A stretch of DNA of 64,000 nucleotides from Cyclobacteriaceae bacterium (GTDB lineage Bacteria; Bacteroidota; Bacteroidia; Cytophagales; Cyclobacteriaceae): positions 372,001-436,000 of the forward strand of contig JAIBBC010000002.1 of assembly GCA_019694875.1 (NCBI GenBank). Reading direction: 5' to 3'. The notes beneath the pieces were generated by a model that saw only the letters and a program-made list of their open reading frames with translations, did no database searches and had not been told where the DNA came from. Of the stretch, positions 43,262 to 51,785 are shown piece by piece. Made by a program: the position numbers and the translations under genes. Position 1 is the first letter of the stretch. Every line of letters begins with the position of its first letter.

Positions 43262-43951
43262 TTAATTTTTAAGTGCACCCATCCCACCGTCAACATTTAA
43301 CACCTGGCCAGTCATCCACTGTGAGTCATCGTTCAGGAGAAAAGTAATCATTGATGCGATGTCAGCAGGTGTTCCAATTTTGCGCATGGGATTTCGTTTC
43401 GTGAGCTGTTCGCGCTTTTCAGGTGTATCAACAAATTTTGATGCCAGCGGAGTATCAACCATAGAAGGTGCAATGCAATTTACTCTTATGGTTGGAGCGA
43501 ATTCAGCACCAAGTGCCCGTGTTAGGCCTTCCAACGCAGCTTTTGCCATGGATATTGAACCGTGAAAAGGCAATCCCAGAGATGCGGCAACCGAACTGAT
43601 CAGCACAACGGAGGCATGTTCATTCTTTTTCAAATTGGTGAGATAATGCTGGATAAGCATCGCAGCTCCCAGCGCATTAATCTCATAGTCCCGCGTGAAG
43701 TCGGCAGGTGTAAGTCTGCTAAATGGTTTAAGATTAATAGTTCCGGGAAAATATACCAGCCCGTCAAGGGGTTGGTCCAAAACAGGAAAGAAGCCCTGGC
43801 TATAGCGCTCGATGAGGAAGGATTGATCGTATCCGTCCGGCAGCGGTTTGGTTGATATTCCGAACACGCGGTGGTTCTCGCGCTGAAGTAATATGGCCGC
43901 TTGCCGGGCAATGGCGCTGGATGCTCCCGCAAACAAGAAATTTTTTGACAT
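43262..43951 (-). CDS. Short-chain dehydrogenase/reductase, atypical
   Basis: 229 residues. The nucleotide motif is FAGASSAIARQ rather than TGxxxGIG, the NAG-like position reads YFPGTIN, and the C-terminus has LNVDGGMG. At the catalytic site the usual YxxxK is SISMAKAA: the Lys is present but the Tyr position is Ile. The Ser in VVLISSVAAS is present. It therefore may be a non-catalytic or unusual SDR. It follows the PII-like gene by 80 bp on the same strand and may be transcribed with the bicarbonate genes. Confidence 0.82.
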   Translation of the reverse strand: MSKNFLFAGASSAIARQAAILLQRENHRVFGISTKPLPDGYDQSFLIERYSQGFFPVLDQPLDGLVYFPGTINLKPFSRLTPADFTRDYEINALGAAMLIQHYLTNLKKNEHASVVLISSVAASLGLPFHGSISMAKAALEGLTRALGAEFAPTIRVNCIAPSMVDTPLASKFVDTPEKREQLTKRNPMRKIGTPADIASMITFLLNDDSQWMTGQVLNVDGGMGALKN

Positions 43952-44031
43952 AGTAGACTATTTCCATCCATAACAGCCGAAGCGGTAAACTGTTTTGGGC
44001 GGATGAAAGTTTTTGAAATCCCGACTGCGAG

Positions 44032-44328
44032 CTATGTAAACTGAGCTGTTCGGATTACTGTTACCGGATGATAAAAGGCAATCATCGGATAACGTTCAAA
44101 GTATTTCTTTTGCAAGTGGTTTAATATGTCCTTACAAATGGATTCCGAAACAATAGTTTCGATTTTAATGTTTTCACCGTCCCATTGATTGTCGCGGATA
44201 CCCGAAACACCTTTTCCGGATACGGATGATGATGTGTAGCCTTTCGCGCCAAGCTTTACGATCTCTTCTTCAATCGGCCCGGCCAGGTTTTCTTCTGCAA
44301 TAATGGTGAGGAGCATTAACGTATTCAT
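44032..44328 (-). CDS. sbtB: PII-like protein, SbtB type
   Basis: 98 residues of PII/ferredoxin-like fold. A first strand LMLLTIIAEENLAGPIEEEI, a T-loop region rich in Gly and Ser (GYTSSSVSGKGVSGIRD) and a last strand MIAFYHPVTVIRTAQF are seen. SbtB binds adenyl nucleotides and controls the SbtA transporter in cyanobacteria. The C-terminal Cys pair of the cyanobacterial redox loop is absent. It lies 11 bp after sbtA, which makes the assignment firm. ATG at residue 5 is a possible alternative start. Confidence 0.82.
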   Translation of the reverse strand: MNTLMLLTIIAEENLAGPIEEEIVKLGAKGYTSSSVSGKGVSGIRDNQWDGENIKIETIVSESICKDILNHLQKKYFERYPMIAFYHPVTVIRTAQFT

Positions 44329-44339
44329 GAGGTCAAGTT

Positions 44340-45299
44340 TTAATGAAAGAGAATTACGGCAAATTCATGGTACAGGGGGATTCCGATAATAATATTGAAT
44401 GGAAATGTAATCGCGAGCGCAGCGGTGAGGTAATAGGAAGGGTTTGCTTCCGGCAGTGCCACGCGGCATGCTGCCGGTGCGGCAATGTACGAAGCACTAG
44501 CAGCGAGCACACCCAGGATTGTTGACCCGCCCAAACTTAAACCTGCCAGATGACCCAGCCAGATTCCCAACGCGGCATGGATAATCGGAAAGATGATTCC
44601 AAAGGCAACCAGTAATAGTCCGCCTTTTTTCAGGTCCGATAATTTGCGCCCGGCAACTAATCCTGCTTCCAGAAGAAACAGGGTGAGTATACCTTTGAAA
44701 GGCACGTCAAAAAGAGGAGATACTTGTTCCCATCCTGTTTTGCCAACCACCAGACCAATTAATACGAAACCGATCAGCAACAAGCTGCTTTTTCCAGCGA
44801 GTAACTCGCGCGCAATTTCTTTGATTGAAGTCTGACGAGTATTAAAACCTGTATCATTCATTCGTGCGAGCGAGATGGCAATCAGGATGGCGGGTATTTC
44901 CATCATCGCGAGCATGCTGGGCATAAATCCTTCAAAAGAAATTCCAAGTCCTTCATGAAAGGCAAGGGCAGCGCTAAACGTTACGGCCGAAACTGATCCG
45001 TAATGTGCGGCAAGCGCAGCTGCGTTGGGTACACTGAATCTTCCGGCTTTTCGCATGATCCAGTAAGTCCATAAAGGAATCGTACAGCATAATAAGATGG
45101 CTGCTCCCGCAGGCAAAATTACTTCATCAAACGTAGCCAGCGACAGTTTGTATCCGCCTTTCAATCCGATCGCAATAAGCAGGTAAAGTGTTAGTGATTG
45201 ATAAAGGGAATCGGGGAACTTTAAATCGCTTTTCAGGCGTGAGGCGATGATGCCCAGCAGGAAGGCCAGCACCATGGGTGACAAGATACTCGTAAGCAT
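44340..45299 (-). CDS. sbtA: Sodium-dependent bicarbonate transporter SbtA-like
   Basis: 319 residues, about ten transmembrane helices. The internal repeat typical of PF05982 is visible, with FLLGIIASRLKSDLKFPDSL near the start and ALAAHYGSVSAVTFSAALAF in the middle, a motif of the bicarbonate-binding site. The cyanobacterial homologue brings in bicarbonate with sodium. Encoded directly between carbonic anhydrase and the PII-like regulator, the same role is very likely. Confidence 0.88.
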   Translation of the reverse strand: MLTSILSPMVLAFLLGIIASRLKSDLKFPDSLYQSLTLYLLIAIGLKGGYKLSLATFDEVILPAGAAILLCCTIPLWTYWIMRKAGRFSVPNAAALAAHYGSVSAVTFSAALAFHEGLGISFEGFMPSMLAMMEIPAILIAISLARMNDTGFNTRQTSIKEIARELLAGKSSLLLIGFVLIGLVVGKTGWEQVSPLFDVPFKGILTLFLLEAGLVAGRKLSDLKKGGLLLVAFGIIFPIIHAALGIWLGHLAGLSLGGSTILGVLAASASYIAAPAACRVALPEANPSYYLTAALAITFPFNIIIGIPLYHEFAVILFH

Positions 45300-45305
45300 G
45301 ATCGG

Positions 45306-45950
45306 CTATTGGTTTAAGAATTCCACTTTGCCTGTATCGAGGTGATAGAGTGCACCCAGAATTTTTACTGAACCTTCCCGTACGCGTTTTGCCAGAGTAG
45401 GTTCGAGTGATTTTAATTGTTCCACCTGCAGGCGAATGTTTTCGCGGATGGCAGCATCGAGCAGGTCGGCAGGATGTTGTTCGCGGGCTTTTTCTACGGC
45501 CGGCTTGATGGCATTGATTAACGTAACAATATGCCCCGGAACTTCGGGCAGTTTCACAGCAGCGTTTACAGCGCCACATTGTGTATGGCCGAGTACCACA
45601 ATAAGCTTTGTGCCCAGCAACTCTTCAGCAAATTCGATACTTCCCCATGAAGCGTAGGTCGATACCTGCCCCGCGGTGCGAACGATAAACAAGTCGCCCA
45701 CGCCCTGATCGAAAATTATTTCATTGGGTACCCGGGAATCCGAGCAACCAACAATGGTAGCGAAGGGTGATTGAGCAGCGGCAACCTCTTTGATCCGGTT
45801 TAAATCCTGATGGGGCCGGATCGATTTTCCCTGAACAAAGCGTTCATTTCCTTGTTTGAGTTTGGTAAGCGCTTCTTCAGCGGAAGTTTGGGCAAACAAG
45901 CTCCTTGAAGTTAACAAGAGGACAGAGAGTAAAAGGTGAGTTTTTTTCAT
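45306..45950 (-). CDS. Exported beta-class carbonic anhydrase
   Basis: 214 residues with a signal peptide (MKKTHLLLSVLLLTSRSLFA). Zinc ligands and the catalytic dyad are in VGCSDSRVP and LGHTQCGAV (Cys, Asp-Arg, His, Cys). It interconverts CO2 and bicarbonate. Since it is exported, it would supply bicarbonate to SbtA in the periplasm. It is the first gene of the sbtA operon, 6 bp before it, and divergent from the LysR-type regulator. Confidence 0.92.
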   Translation of the reverse strand: MKKTHLLLSVLLLTSRSLFAQTSAEEALTKLKQGNERFVQGKSIRPHQDLNRIKEVAAAQSPFATIVGCSDSRVPNEIIFDQGVGDLFIVRTAGQVSTYASWGSIEFAEELLGTKLIVVLGHTQCGAVNAAVKLPEVPGHIVTLINAIKPAVEKAREQHPADLLDAAIRENIRLQVEQLKSLEPTLAKRVREGSVKILGALYHLDTGKVEFLNQ

Positions 45951-46035
45951 GCGCGTTTTTTTTCGGGCGCAAAAGTGTGAGATTCAGATCATATATTTTT
46001 ATTTATATTTTTAATATTATTTATAAGTACATTTT

Positions 46036-46962
46036 ATGAATTATACATTAAATCAGCTTCAGATTTTTTACAAAATTGTTCAAACGGGGAGCATTACCCG
46101 TGCGGCTGAAGAGTTGCATCTTACGCAACCGGCTGTGTCGATTCAACTCAGAAATTTTCAGAATCAATTTGATTTACCGTTAACCGAAGTTGTGGGGCGT
46201 AAAATTTTTATTACTGATTTTGGCCACGAGATCGCAGCAGCAACCGAAAAAATTCTCAATGAAGTTAACGTCATCAATTACAAAACCCTGGAGCATAAGG
46301 GGCATCTTACCGGAAGACTGAAATTGTCGGTTGTGTCAACCGGGAAATATGTGATGCCGTATTTTTTGTCTGAATTCATGCATCAGCACACCGCCGTTCA
46401 GTTGGCTATGGAGGTTACGAATAAAGCGCAGGTTATCGACAGCCTGGTGAATAATCAGGTCGACTTTTCGCTTGTATCGGTTGTTCCGCCCAAGCTTGCG
46501 ATTGAAAAGCTGGATTTGTTGCAGAACAAATTATTCCTGATCGGAAATGCGAAAATGAAATTCAAAGGACGTGTTCACGATAAAAGGATATTTGATTCTT
46601 TTCCGTTGATTTACCGGGAACAAGGTTCAGCTACGCGGCAAGCGATGGAACGGTTCATTGAACGGAACAAAATTACGGCATTTAAAAAGATTGAGCTTAC
46701 CTCCAATGAAGCTGTGAAGCAGGCTGTATTGGCGGGGTTGGGATATTCCATTATGCCGCTCATCGGAATTAAAAACGAACTGAACACAGGGCAACTGCAA
46801 ATCATTCCCGTAAGGGGATTACCTATTCTAACAACATGGAGCCTCGTTTGGAGAAAAGATAAGCAGCATTCGCCAATTGCTTCTGCATTTCTTAATCACG
46901 TCAGGAAAGAAAAGCGGGCAATCGTGGAAGAACACTTTTCGTGGTATGAGTCTTACGCGTAA
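46036..46962 (+). CDS. LysR-type transcriptional regulator, probable regulator of the bicarbonate operon
   Basis: 308 residues. The winged helix-turn-helix is at the N-terminus (LNQLQIFYKIVQTGSITRAA, EELHLTQPAVSIQLRNFQ), and an effector domain follows (about 95-300). The overall form resembles CbbR/CmpR, regulators of carbon fixation and bicarbonate uptake, which bind metabolites such as RuBP or 2-phosphoglycolate. The divergent layout over a short AT-rich 85-bp gap with the carbonic anhydrase gene suggests it controls that operon; the effector here is unknown. Confidence 0.88.
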   Translation: MNYTLNQLQIFYKIVQTGSITRAAEELHLTQPAVSIQLRNFQNQFDLPLTEVVGRKIFITDFGHEIAAATEKILNEVNVINYKTLEHKGHLTGRLKLSVVSTGKYVMPYFLSEFMHQHTAVQLAMEVTNKAQVIDSLVNNQVDFSLVSVVPPKLAIEKLDLLQNKLFLIGNAKMKFKGRVHDKRIFDSFPLIYREQGSATRQAMERFIERNKITAFKKIELTSNEAVKQAVLAGLGYSIMPLIGIKNELNTGQLQIIPVRGLPILTTWSLVWRKDKQHSPIASAFLNHVRKEKRAIVEEHFSWYESYA

Positions 46963-46972
46963 AATACTTGCT

Positions 46973-47365
46973 TCATGCTTTAGCCGCGTTGCTTTTTGAT
47001 TTGGGCGCAGCGCTTTTTTCTGCAGTTTTGATTCCTTTCTCTTTCATCATGGTTAATCCGTAGTCGCGAATAGACGCGATGAGCGGAACAACTTTTTTGC
47101 CTTTTGCGCTGATGCTGTATTCCACTTTGGGCGGAACAGCGGCATGCACTTTCCGGGTTATCAGTTCATGTTTTTCAAGTTCGCGCAACTGCGAGGAAAG
47201 CATTTTGTGCGTGATGTGCGGAAGGGATTTCTTCAGTTCGCTGTAGCGCATAGTGTTTTGATTTAACCTCCAGAGAATCGGCATTTTCCAGGTTCCGCCA
47301 ATAAAATGCAGCGCGAACTCCACCGGGTTATAATAGACCTTGTGATCGTAGATAAAATCAGGCAT
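46973..47365 (-). CDS. HxlR-family transcriptional regulator
   Basis: 130 residues from ATG 47365 (MPDFIYDHKVYYNPVEFALH); an open frame reaches further upstream but carries no family features. The winged helix includes GGTWKMPILWRL, YSELKKSLPHITHKMLSSQL and VEYSISAKGKKV. HxlR/YodB-type regulators sense electrophiles and quinones or related stress. The C-terminus is a Lys/Ala/Ser-rich tail. It is divergent from the DJ-1/hydrolase fusion gene, with a palindromic operator between them. Confidence 0.88.
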   Translation of the reverse strand: MPDFIYDHKVYYNPVEFALHFIGGTWKMPILWRLNQNTMRYSELKKSLPHITHKMLSSQLRELEKHELITRKVHAAVPPKVEYSISAKGKKVVPLIASIRDYGLTMMKEKGIKTAEKSAAPKSKSNAAKA

Positions 47366-47416
47366 GTGGGTTATTTGTTGAGAAACAAAGCTACTAAATA
47401 GCAGTATCTCAGTCAT

Positions 47417-47436
47417 TACTTTCCAAAAGGATAGTA
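47417..47436. promoter_or_regulatory. Candidate HxlR operator
   Basis: TACTTTCC, AAAA, GGATAGTA: a palindrome with one mismatch in 8-bp arms, in the divergent HxlR/fusion gap. A second TACT...AGTA pair is at 47392-47406. TACT-N-AGTA half-sites resemble those bound by the HxlR-family regulator YodB (from memory). Confidence 0.5.
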
Positions 47437-47533
47437 TCACACCTTTGGGTAGTAATCATCCGGATATGCCATTGTGTGTTCACTTTTGTGCCGCAGAGGG
47501 CAGAGCGCCCGTAACAACATTAATTCAAACACT

Positions 47534-49042
47534 ATGAAAAAAACAATCTCAGTTGTTGTGTTGCTTTTGACGCTATTTTCAACCTATGCGCAGCACAATG
47601 CCGGCAACAATGGAAAAGTATTGCTGATTGCCTCCAATAAATCTGTCAGCAAGCAAACCGGCTGGCCAATCGGAGTGTGGTTTGCTGAGCTTACCCACCC
47701 GTATTGGGTGTTCAGTGAGGCGGGTTATACGGTTGATATTGCTTCACCCGAAGGTGGAGAATTATTTTTCGATACGTTCAGCGATCCGGAAGATGCAAGC
47801 CGGTATGCGGCTTTTGATTACATCTCGCTCGGCTTTAAAAAAGATGCAGCAAAGATGGAGTTGGTAAGGAATACACGAAAGCTTTCTGACGTGAATCCGG
47901 ATGACTATAAGGCGATTTTTGTGTGTGGCGGCCAGGGCCCGATGTATACATTTTATAAAAATCCTGAGGTTGAAAGGTTCTTTGTTGACTTCTACCTCAC
48001 CGGAAAACCAACCGCTGCGATCTGTCACGGAACATGCATATTGTTAGATGCCAAACTTCCGAATGGAAAATTCGTGGTGGAGGGAAAGCGCTGGACGGGC
48101 TTTGCTTCTGAGGAAGAACAGTATGCAGATAATTATGTCGGGCAAAAGATTCAGCCCTTCCGGATTGAAGATATGGCGCGACAAATGCCGAACAGCAAAT
48201 ACCAGGATGGTGCACCGTTTTCTTCGTTTGCTGTGCGTGACGGAAATTTGATTACCGGTCAGCAGCAAAACAGTGGTGCGGCAGCAGCTGAAAAGGTTGT
48301 TGAAGCGCTGAAAGAAGACAGGAGCCGTTTTCCAACGTATGTGCTTGTGCATGGTGCCTGGGCTGATGAGAGTGCATGGGGATTTGTGCGTAATCAGCTC
48401 GCTGTTCATGGAAACGTGGAGGTTGTTAATCTGCCTGCGCACGGGATCGACCAGCGCGATGGCCGAGGAGTGGGCCTGACCGATTATGTTAAAACTGTTA
48501 CCGATGTAATAAATAAGTATCCCGGGAAGGTTACGCTGGTGGGTCATTCCATGGCAGGGGTAATCATATCACAGGTAGCGGAAAGCAATCCGACTAAAAT
48601 TGAAAAGCTTGTTTACGTTTCAGCATACCTGCCGCGCAATGGTGAAGATATCACTTCCATTACTAATAAGTTTCTGAACAACAAGCCAATTGAAGTATTT
48701 GAATTCAACAACGATTATTCTTTGGTAAGCATTAAAAAGGATGCGCTGGCAAATGTTGTTTGTGCAGATTGTTCGCAGGAAATGAAAGACATTCTGGTTA
48801 AATATCACCGCGCAGAACCTGTAAAAGCACTGAACGACAAAGTTACGTTAACAACCAAATTCGCATCGGTTCCTAAATTTTATATCAGCACAAAGAACGA
48901 CTATGCAGTGCCCTATGCGCTGCAGCAGCAAATGATTCGCGACAATGGTACGGTGAAGAAGGTATTCGAACTTGAAACCTCCCACCTTCCGTTTGTTGTG
49001 CAGCCTCAAAAGTTTGTTGAGATCATCACCTCGATAAAATGA
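47534..49042 (+). CDS. Exported DJ-1/PfpI domain fused to alpha/beta-hydrolase
   Basis: 502 residues from ATG 47534, with signal peptide MKKTISVVVLLLTLFSTYAQ. The first half (about 25-250) is a class I amidotransferase-like DJ-1/PfpI domain with nucleophile elbow TAAICHGTC and the GGxGPMYxF block. The second half (about 265-500) is an alpha/beta-hydrolase: VLVHGAWADESAWG oxyanion region, GHSMAG nucleophile Ser, and the His near SHLPF at the end. Both active sites look intact. DJ-1 proteins handle reactive carbonyls, and the hydrolase could open an ester or lactone. The fusion is unusual. The frame is open to 47474, but the upstream codons are not signal-like. Confidence 0.85.
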   Translation: MKKTISVVVLLLTLFSTYAQHNAGNNGKVLLIASNKSVSKQTGWPIGVWFAELTHPYWVFSEAGYTVDIASPEGGELFFDTFSDPEDASRYAAFDYISLGFKKDAAKMELVRNTRKLSDVNPDDYKAIFVCGGQGPMYTFYKNPEVERFFVDFYLTGKPTAAICHGTCILLDAKLPNGKFVVEGKRWTGFASEEEQYADNYVGQKIQPFRIEDMARQMPNSKYQDGAPFSSFAVRDGNLITGQQQNSGAAAAEKVVEALKEDRSRFPTYVLVHGAWADESAWGFVRNQLAVHGNVEVVNLPAHGIDQRDGRGVGLTDYVKTVTDVINKYPGKVTLVGHSMAGVIISQVAESNPTKIEKLVYVSAYLPRNGEDITSITNKFLNNKPIEVFEFNNDYSLVSIKKDALANVVCADCSQEMKDILVKYHRAEPVKALNDKVTLTTKFASVPKFYISTKNDYAVPYALQQQMIRDNGTVKKVFELETSHLPFVVQPQKFVEIITSIK

Positions 49043-49704
49043 TGACGCGGACGATAATTGTTCTCATTTCGCTTATGCTCATAGTTCCGGCAATCCGGTT
49101 GGCCGCGCAAATTCCTGTGGAGGTTTTTGGAGGTAACCGGAAGGCCAGCTTTGATGCCATGTTTTTCCGGTACTTCACCGATGAGGAAGGAAAAAATTCG
49201 CGCTTTCTTTTCTTTAGTCGTGCGAGAAGTACGGTTGATTACCGAATCACCAAAACTGAAAACCTGCCCACATTCGGGTTTACAGAAGCATTCAGCTATA
49301 ACCATCCGGGCCTGAAAGGCTTCGCGCCTGTGGCGGTAGTTCAGATCTTTAACGCTGGTGTCTACCCAAAAGCAGGCGTTCAGTACTTTCATGCATCAAA
49401 AAACTTTACACTTTTTACCTGGGTGGTTTGTGAAACTCTGAAAGACCCTGATTGGGACGGCTTCCTGCTGTTGCGATTCACTCCGGCTATCACCGAAAAG
49501 ATTCATCTCTTTACGCAGCTGGAAAGCGTGAATACTGTACCATCAGACCGTGACGCTAATTTTAACTTTATTCAGCGGATGCGACTGGGCCTCGGCTTCA
49601 AAACATTTCAATTTGGTGCCGGTGCTGACTTCACAGAAGCAGGCAACGAAATTTTTGTGAACGTATTCAATGTGGGCGGCTTTCTTCGGTATGAATTTCG
49701 GTAG
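49039..49704 (+). CDS. DUF5020 outer-membrane barrel protein
   Basis: 221 residues with a signal peptide (ISLMLIVPAIRLAAQ). The mature part is strands alternating with short turns and aromatic belts (FLFFSRARSTVDYRITK, GVQYFHASKNFTLFTW, LRYEFR at the C-terminus), resembling the DUF5020 barrel family. Overlap of 4 bp (ATGA) with the fusion gene shows co-translation, so the barrel may serve as its outer-membrane route or substrate channel. Confidence 0.75.
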   Translation: MMTRTIIVLISLMLIVPAIRLAAQIPVEVFGGNRKASFDAMFFRYFTDEEGKNSRFLFFSRARSTVDYRITKTENLPTFGFTEAFSYNHPGLKGFAPVAVVQIFNAGVYPKAGVQYFHASKNFTLFTWVVCETLKDPDWDGFLLLRFTPAITEKIHLFTQLESVNTVPSDRDANFNFIQRMRLGLGFKTFQFGAGADFTEAGNEIFVNVFNVGGFLRYEFR

Positions 49705-49809
49705 ACCTGTTTTTATCGTCATAGAAATCACTGGATTTAATTGAGAAGGAAATTTTTCAACATCCAAAGTGCCATGTTTTCTTTTTGCGTCTTAACTTGA
49801 TCGTTTCTA

Positions 49810-50241
49810 ATGGACCATATGAAACGGCTTTTATCATTTTTTGCATTTGTTCTGACGCTAAATTTTACAGCATATGCACAATCTCAGGCAGATGAAATAC
49901 TGGGAGAGTGGGTGGCGCCCGCGAAAGACGGACGCATTTTGATCTACAAAAACAACAATACGTATTTTGGTAAAATCACCTGGGGAACAGGCGGTCCGGA
50001 AACAGATGAGAATAATCCGGACGCCAAACTCCGCAAGCGAAAAGTTATTGGGCTGGAAATATTAAAAGACTTCGTATTTGATGATAATGTTTGGACGGGA
50101 GGCACTATCTATGATCCGCGGGAGGGAAAAACGTATAGTTGTAAGCTTTCGCTTGACGACACTGGAAAATTGAATATTCGTGGTTATATCGGCTTTTCAT
50201 TATTTGGAAGGACTGAGATATGGACCCGCTTTTCGCCTTAG
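49810..50241 (+). CDS. Exported DUF2147 protein
   Basis: 143 residues; starts at ATG 49810 or 49819, the latter giving MKRLLSFFAFVLTLNFTAYA as signal. The mature domain begins ILGEWVAPAKDGRILIYKNN and has GLEILKDFVFDDNVWTGGTI and RGYIGFSLFGRTEIWTRF, all of the DUF2147 lipocalin-like family. Such proteins are small periplasmic beta barrels of unproven function, possibly lipid or phosphate related. Confidence 0.85.
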   Translation: MDHMKRLLSFFAFVLTLNFTAYAQSQADEILGEWVAPAKDGRILIYKNNNTYFGKITWGTGGPETDENNPDAKLRKRKVIGLEILKDFVFDDNVWTGGTIYDPREGKTYSCKLSLDDTGKLNIRGYIGFSLFGRTEIWTRFSP

Positions 50242-50332
50242 CGAAAATTGGTTCTGGGAAAATCTCGTGTATGATTGATCTCCGATTACGCAGGAAAGGA
50301 AATTTATTATATTGAGCCATAAACCCCTTTTT

Positions 50333-50758
50333 ATGAATGAAATCATCGACATCCCGGAAAAGGTAGAAAAGCCTCTTCGTACTGCAAGCGCTGGCGCGCG
50401 ATTCGGAAATTACATTGCTGATATAATTTCCTTTTACATTTTGCTTTTTCTACTGGCATTCTTGTCTGGTGATTTAGCAATCAGTATTGACGAGGACTTA
50501 CTAACGGTTTATATTGTGCTGCTGTACGTGCTTTTTTACGCTGTTTTTGAGAGTCTTTTGGGTAAAACGCCCGGCAAATTTTTAACACGTACACATGTTG
50601 TTAAGGCTGATGGAAGCCGCCCTTCTTTTGTAAATCTGCTGGGACGGACGCTTGCACGTTTTATACCTTTTGAAGCGTTTTCATTTCTGTTTTCAGATCG
50701 CGGGTGGCACGATTCACTTTCGGGAACTTACGTTGTTTATGATGACGACCGGAGTTGA
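50333..50758 (+). CDS. RDD family membrane protein
   Basis: 141 residues from ATG 50333 (MNEIIDIPEKVEKPL); a TTG at 50312 extends the frame but without good reason. ASAGARFGNYIADIISFYIL with its conserved R and D positions, followed by hydrophobic helices and GRTLARFIPFEAFSFLF, matches the RDD family. Some members are Na+/H+ or organic solute carriers. It stands alone, convergent with the MlaD gene. Confidence 0.85.
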   Translation: MNEIIDIPEKVEKPLRTASAGARFGNYIADIISFYILLFLLAFLSGDLAISIDEDLLTVYIVLLYVLFYAVFESLLGKTPGKFLTRTHVVKADGSRPSFVNLLGRTLARFIPFEAFSFLFSDRGWHDSLSGTYVVYDDDRS

Positions 50759-50798
50759 CCGGCCTTAAGGTTCATTGGTAATAAATTAAACAAACTGG

Positions 50799-51782
50799 TC
50801 ATTGTCTTAGTGCTAGTGAATCCTTTTTCTGCTTTTCGAGTTTCCTGAAATATTTTCTAAACAGGAAGTTATGCTTCAATGCTTCCATATTTTGGTTGAA
50901 ACGGTATGTGCCCTGCTCCACACTTGTCATGGTTTGCAACAGCTTTTCACGCATGGCGCTGTCAGACAAAATTAATCCGGCTGTTCCTTTTCCCTGACGC
51001 ACATCCGTTAATGCCAGTTGAAGATCATTCGTGATAGCCGAGCTGTTTTTTCCCGCTTGTTTAAGATTGGTGATCGCTTCCGACAAATCGACCGTTAATG
51101 CGGTATCTGTAAACAACTGGTTTACGATACCTTTGCCACGATCAAGCCTCATCATAACCTCATTACCCTTGCGTGTCAGGGATGCTGCGTTTGCGCCTGC
51201 AGCCCGAAAACTTTTTACTCCCGACTTTATATCCTGTGTGACTACTGTATCAGACAGCAGTGCCCAAAGCGTTTCGCTTCCATTCAGCTTCTCAGTCATA
51301 TCATACAGGTTGCCTGAAATCTTTGCCATGTTTTCATTTGTTCGGCTTAGTGTTCGGATCATTTCTTCTGTTTCTACCGATCTCCGCGAGAGCAGAATGT
51401 CATCCTGTTCAACAGGTTCAGATTTACCAGGCTGCGAGGTGATGTTGAGCACGCGATTCCCCATCAAACCATCGGTTCCAATCGAAACGATCGCATTTTT
51501 CCGGATAAACGGTTTCATATTCTCGTCAATCACCATGGTTACACGAATGATGGTATCGTTTTCAAGCGTGATTTTCTTAACGGTACCCACATCTATGCCT
51601 TTAAACCGCACGTTGTTGCCCGGAACCAACCCGCTCACATTTGTTACCGAAGCATGAAGCACGAATGTCTTGCCTAGCAGATTCCGGTTCTTGCCAATCA
51701 TGTATAGGGTAAATACCAGAAACAAAATTCCCGCAATCACGAATATGCCGAGTTTGGTATTATCGATCGCCTTGTGTTTCAT
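50799..51782 (-). CDS. mlaD: MlaD/MCE family lipid transport protein
   Basis: 327 residues. An N-terminal transmembrane anchor (about 9-28) precedes an MCE domain (about 38-118; VTNVSGLVPGNNVRFKGIDV, VSIGTDGLMGNRVL). The rest is a long helical region, probably forming a needle or tunnel. The Mla system moves phospholipid between membranes; this is the substrate-binding subunit. It lies last in the usp-mlaE-mlaF-mlaD operon, 3 bp after the ATPase gene. Confidence 0.88.
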   Translation of the reverse strand: MKHKAIDNTKLGIFVIAGILFLVFTLYMIGKNRNLLGKTFVLHASVTNVSGLVPGNNVRFKGIDVGTVKKITLENDTIIRVTMVIDENMKPFIRKNAIVSIGTDGLMGNRVLNITSQPGKSEPVEQDDILLSRRSVETEEMIRTLSRTNENMAKISGNLYDMTEKLNGSETLWALLSDTVVTQDIKSGVKSFRAAGANAASLTRKGNEVMMRLDRGKGIVNQLFTDTALTVDLSEAITNLKQAGKNSSAITNDLQLALTDVRQGKGTAGLILSDSAMREKLLQTMTSVEQGTYRFNQNMEALKHNFLFRKYFRKLEKQKKDSLALRQ

Positions 51783-51785
51783 AGA

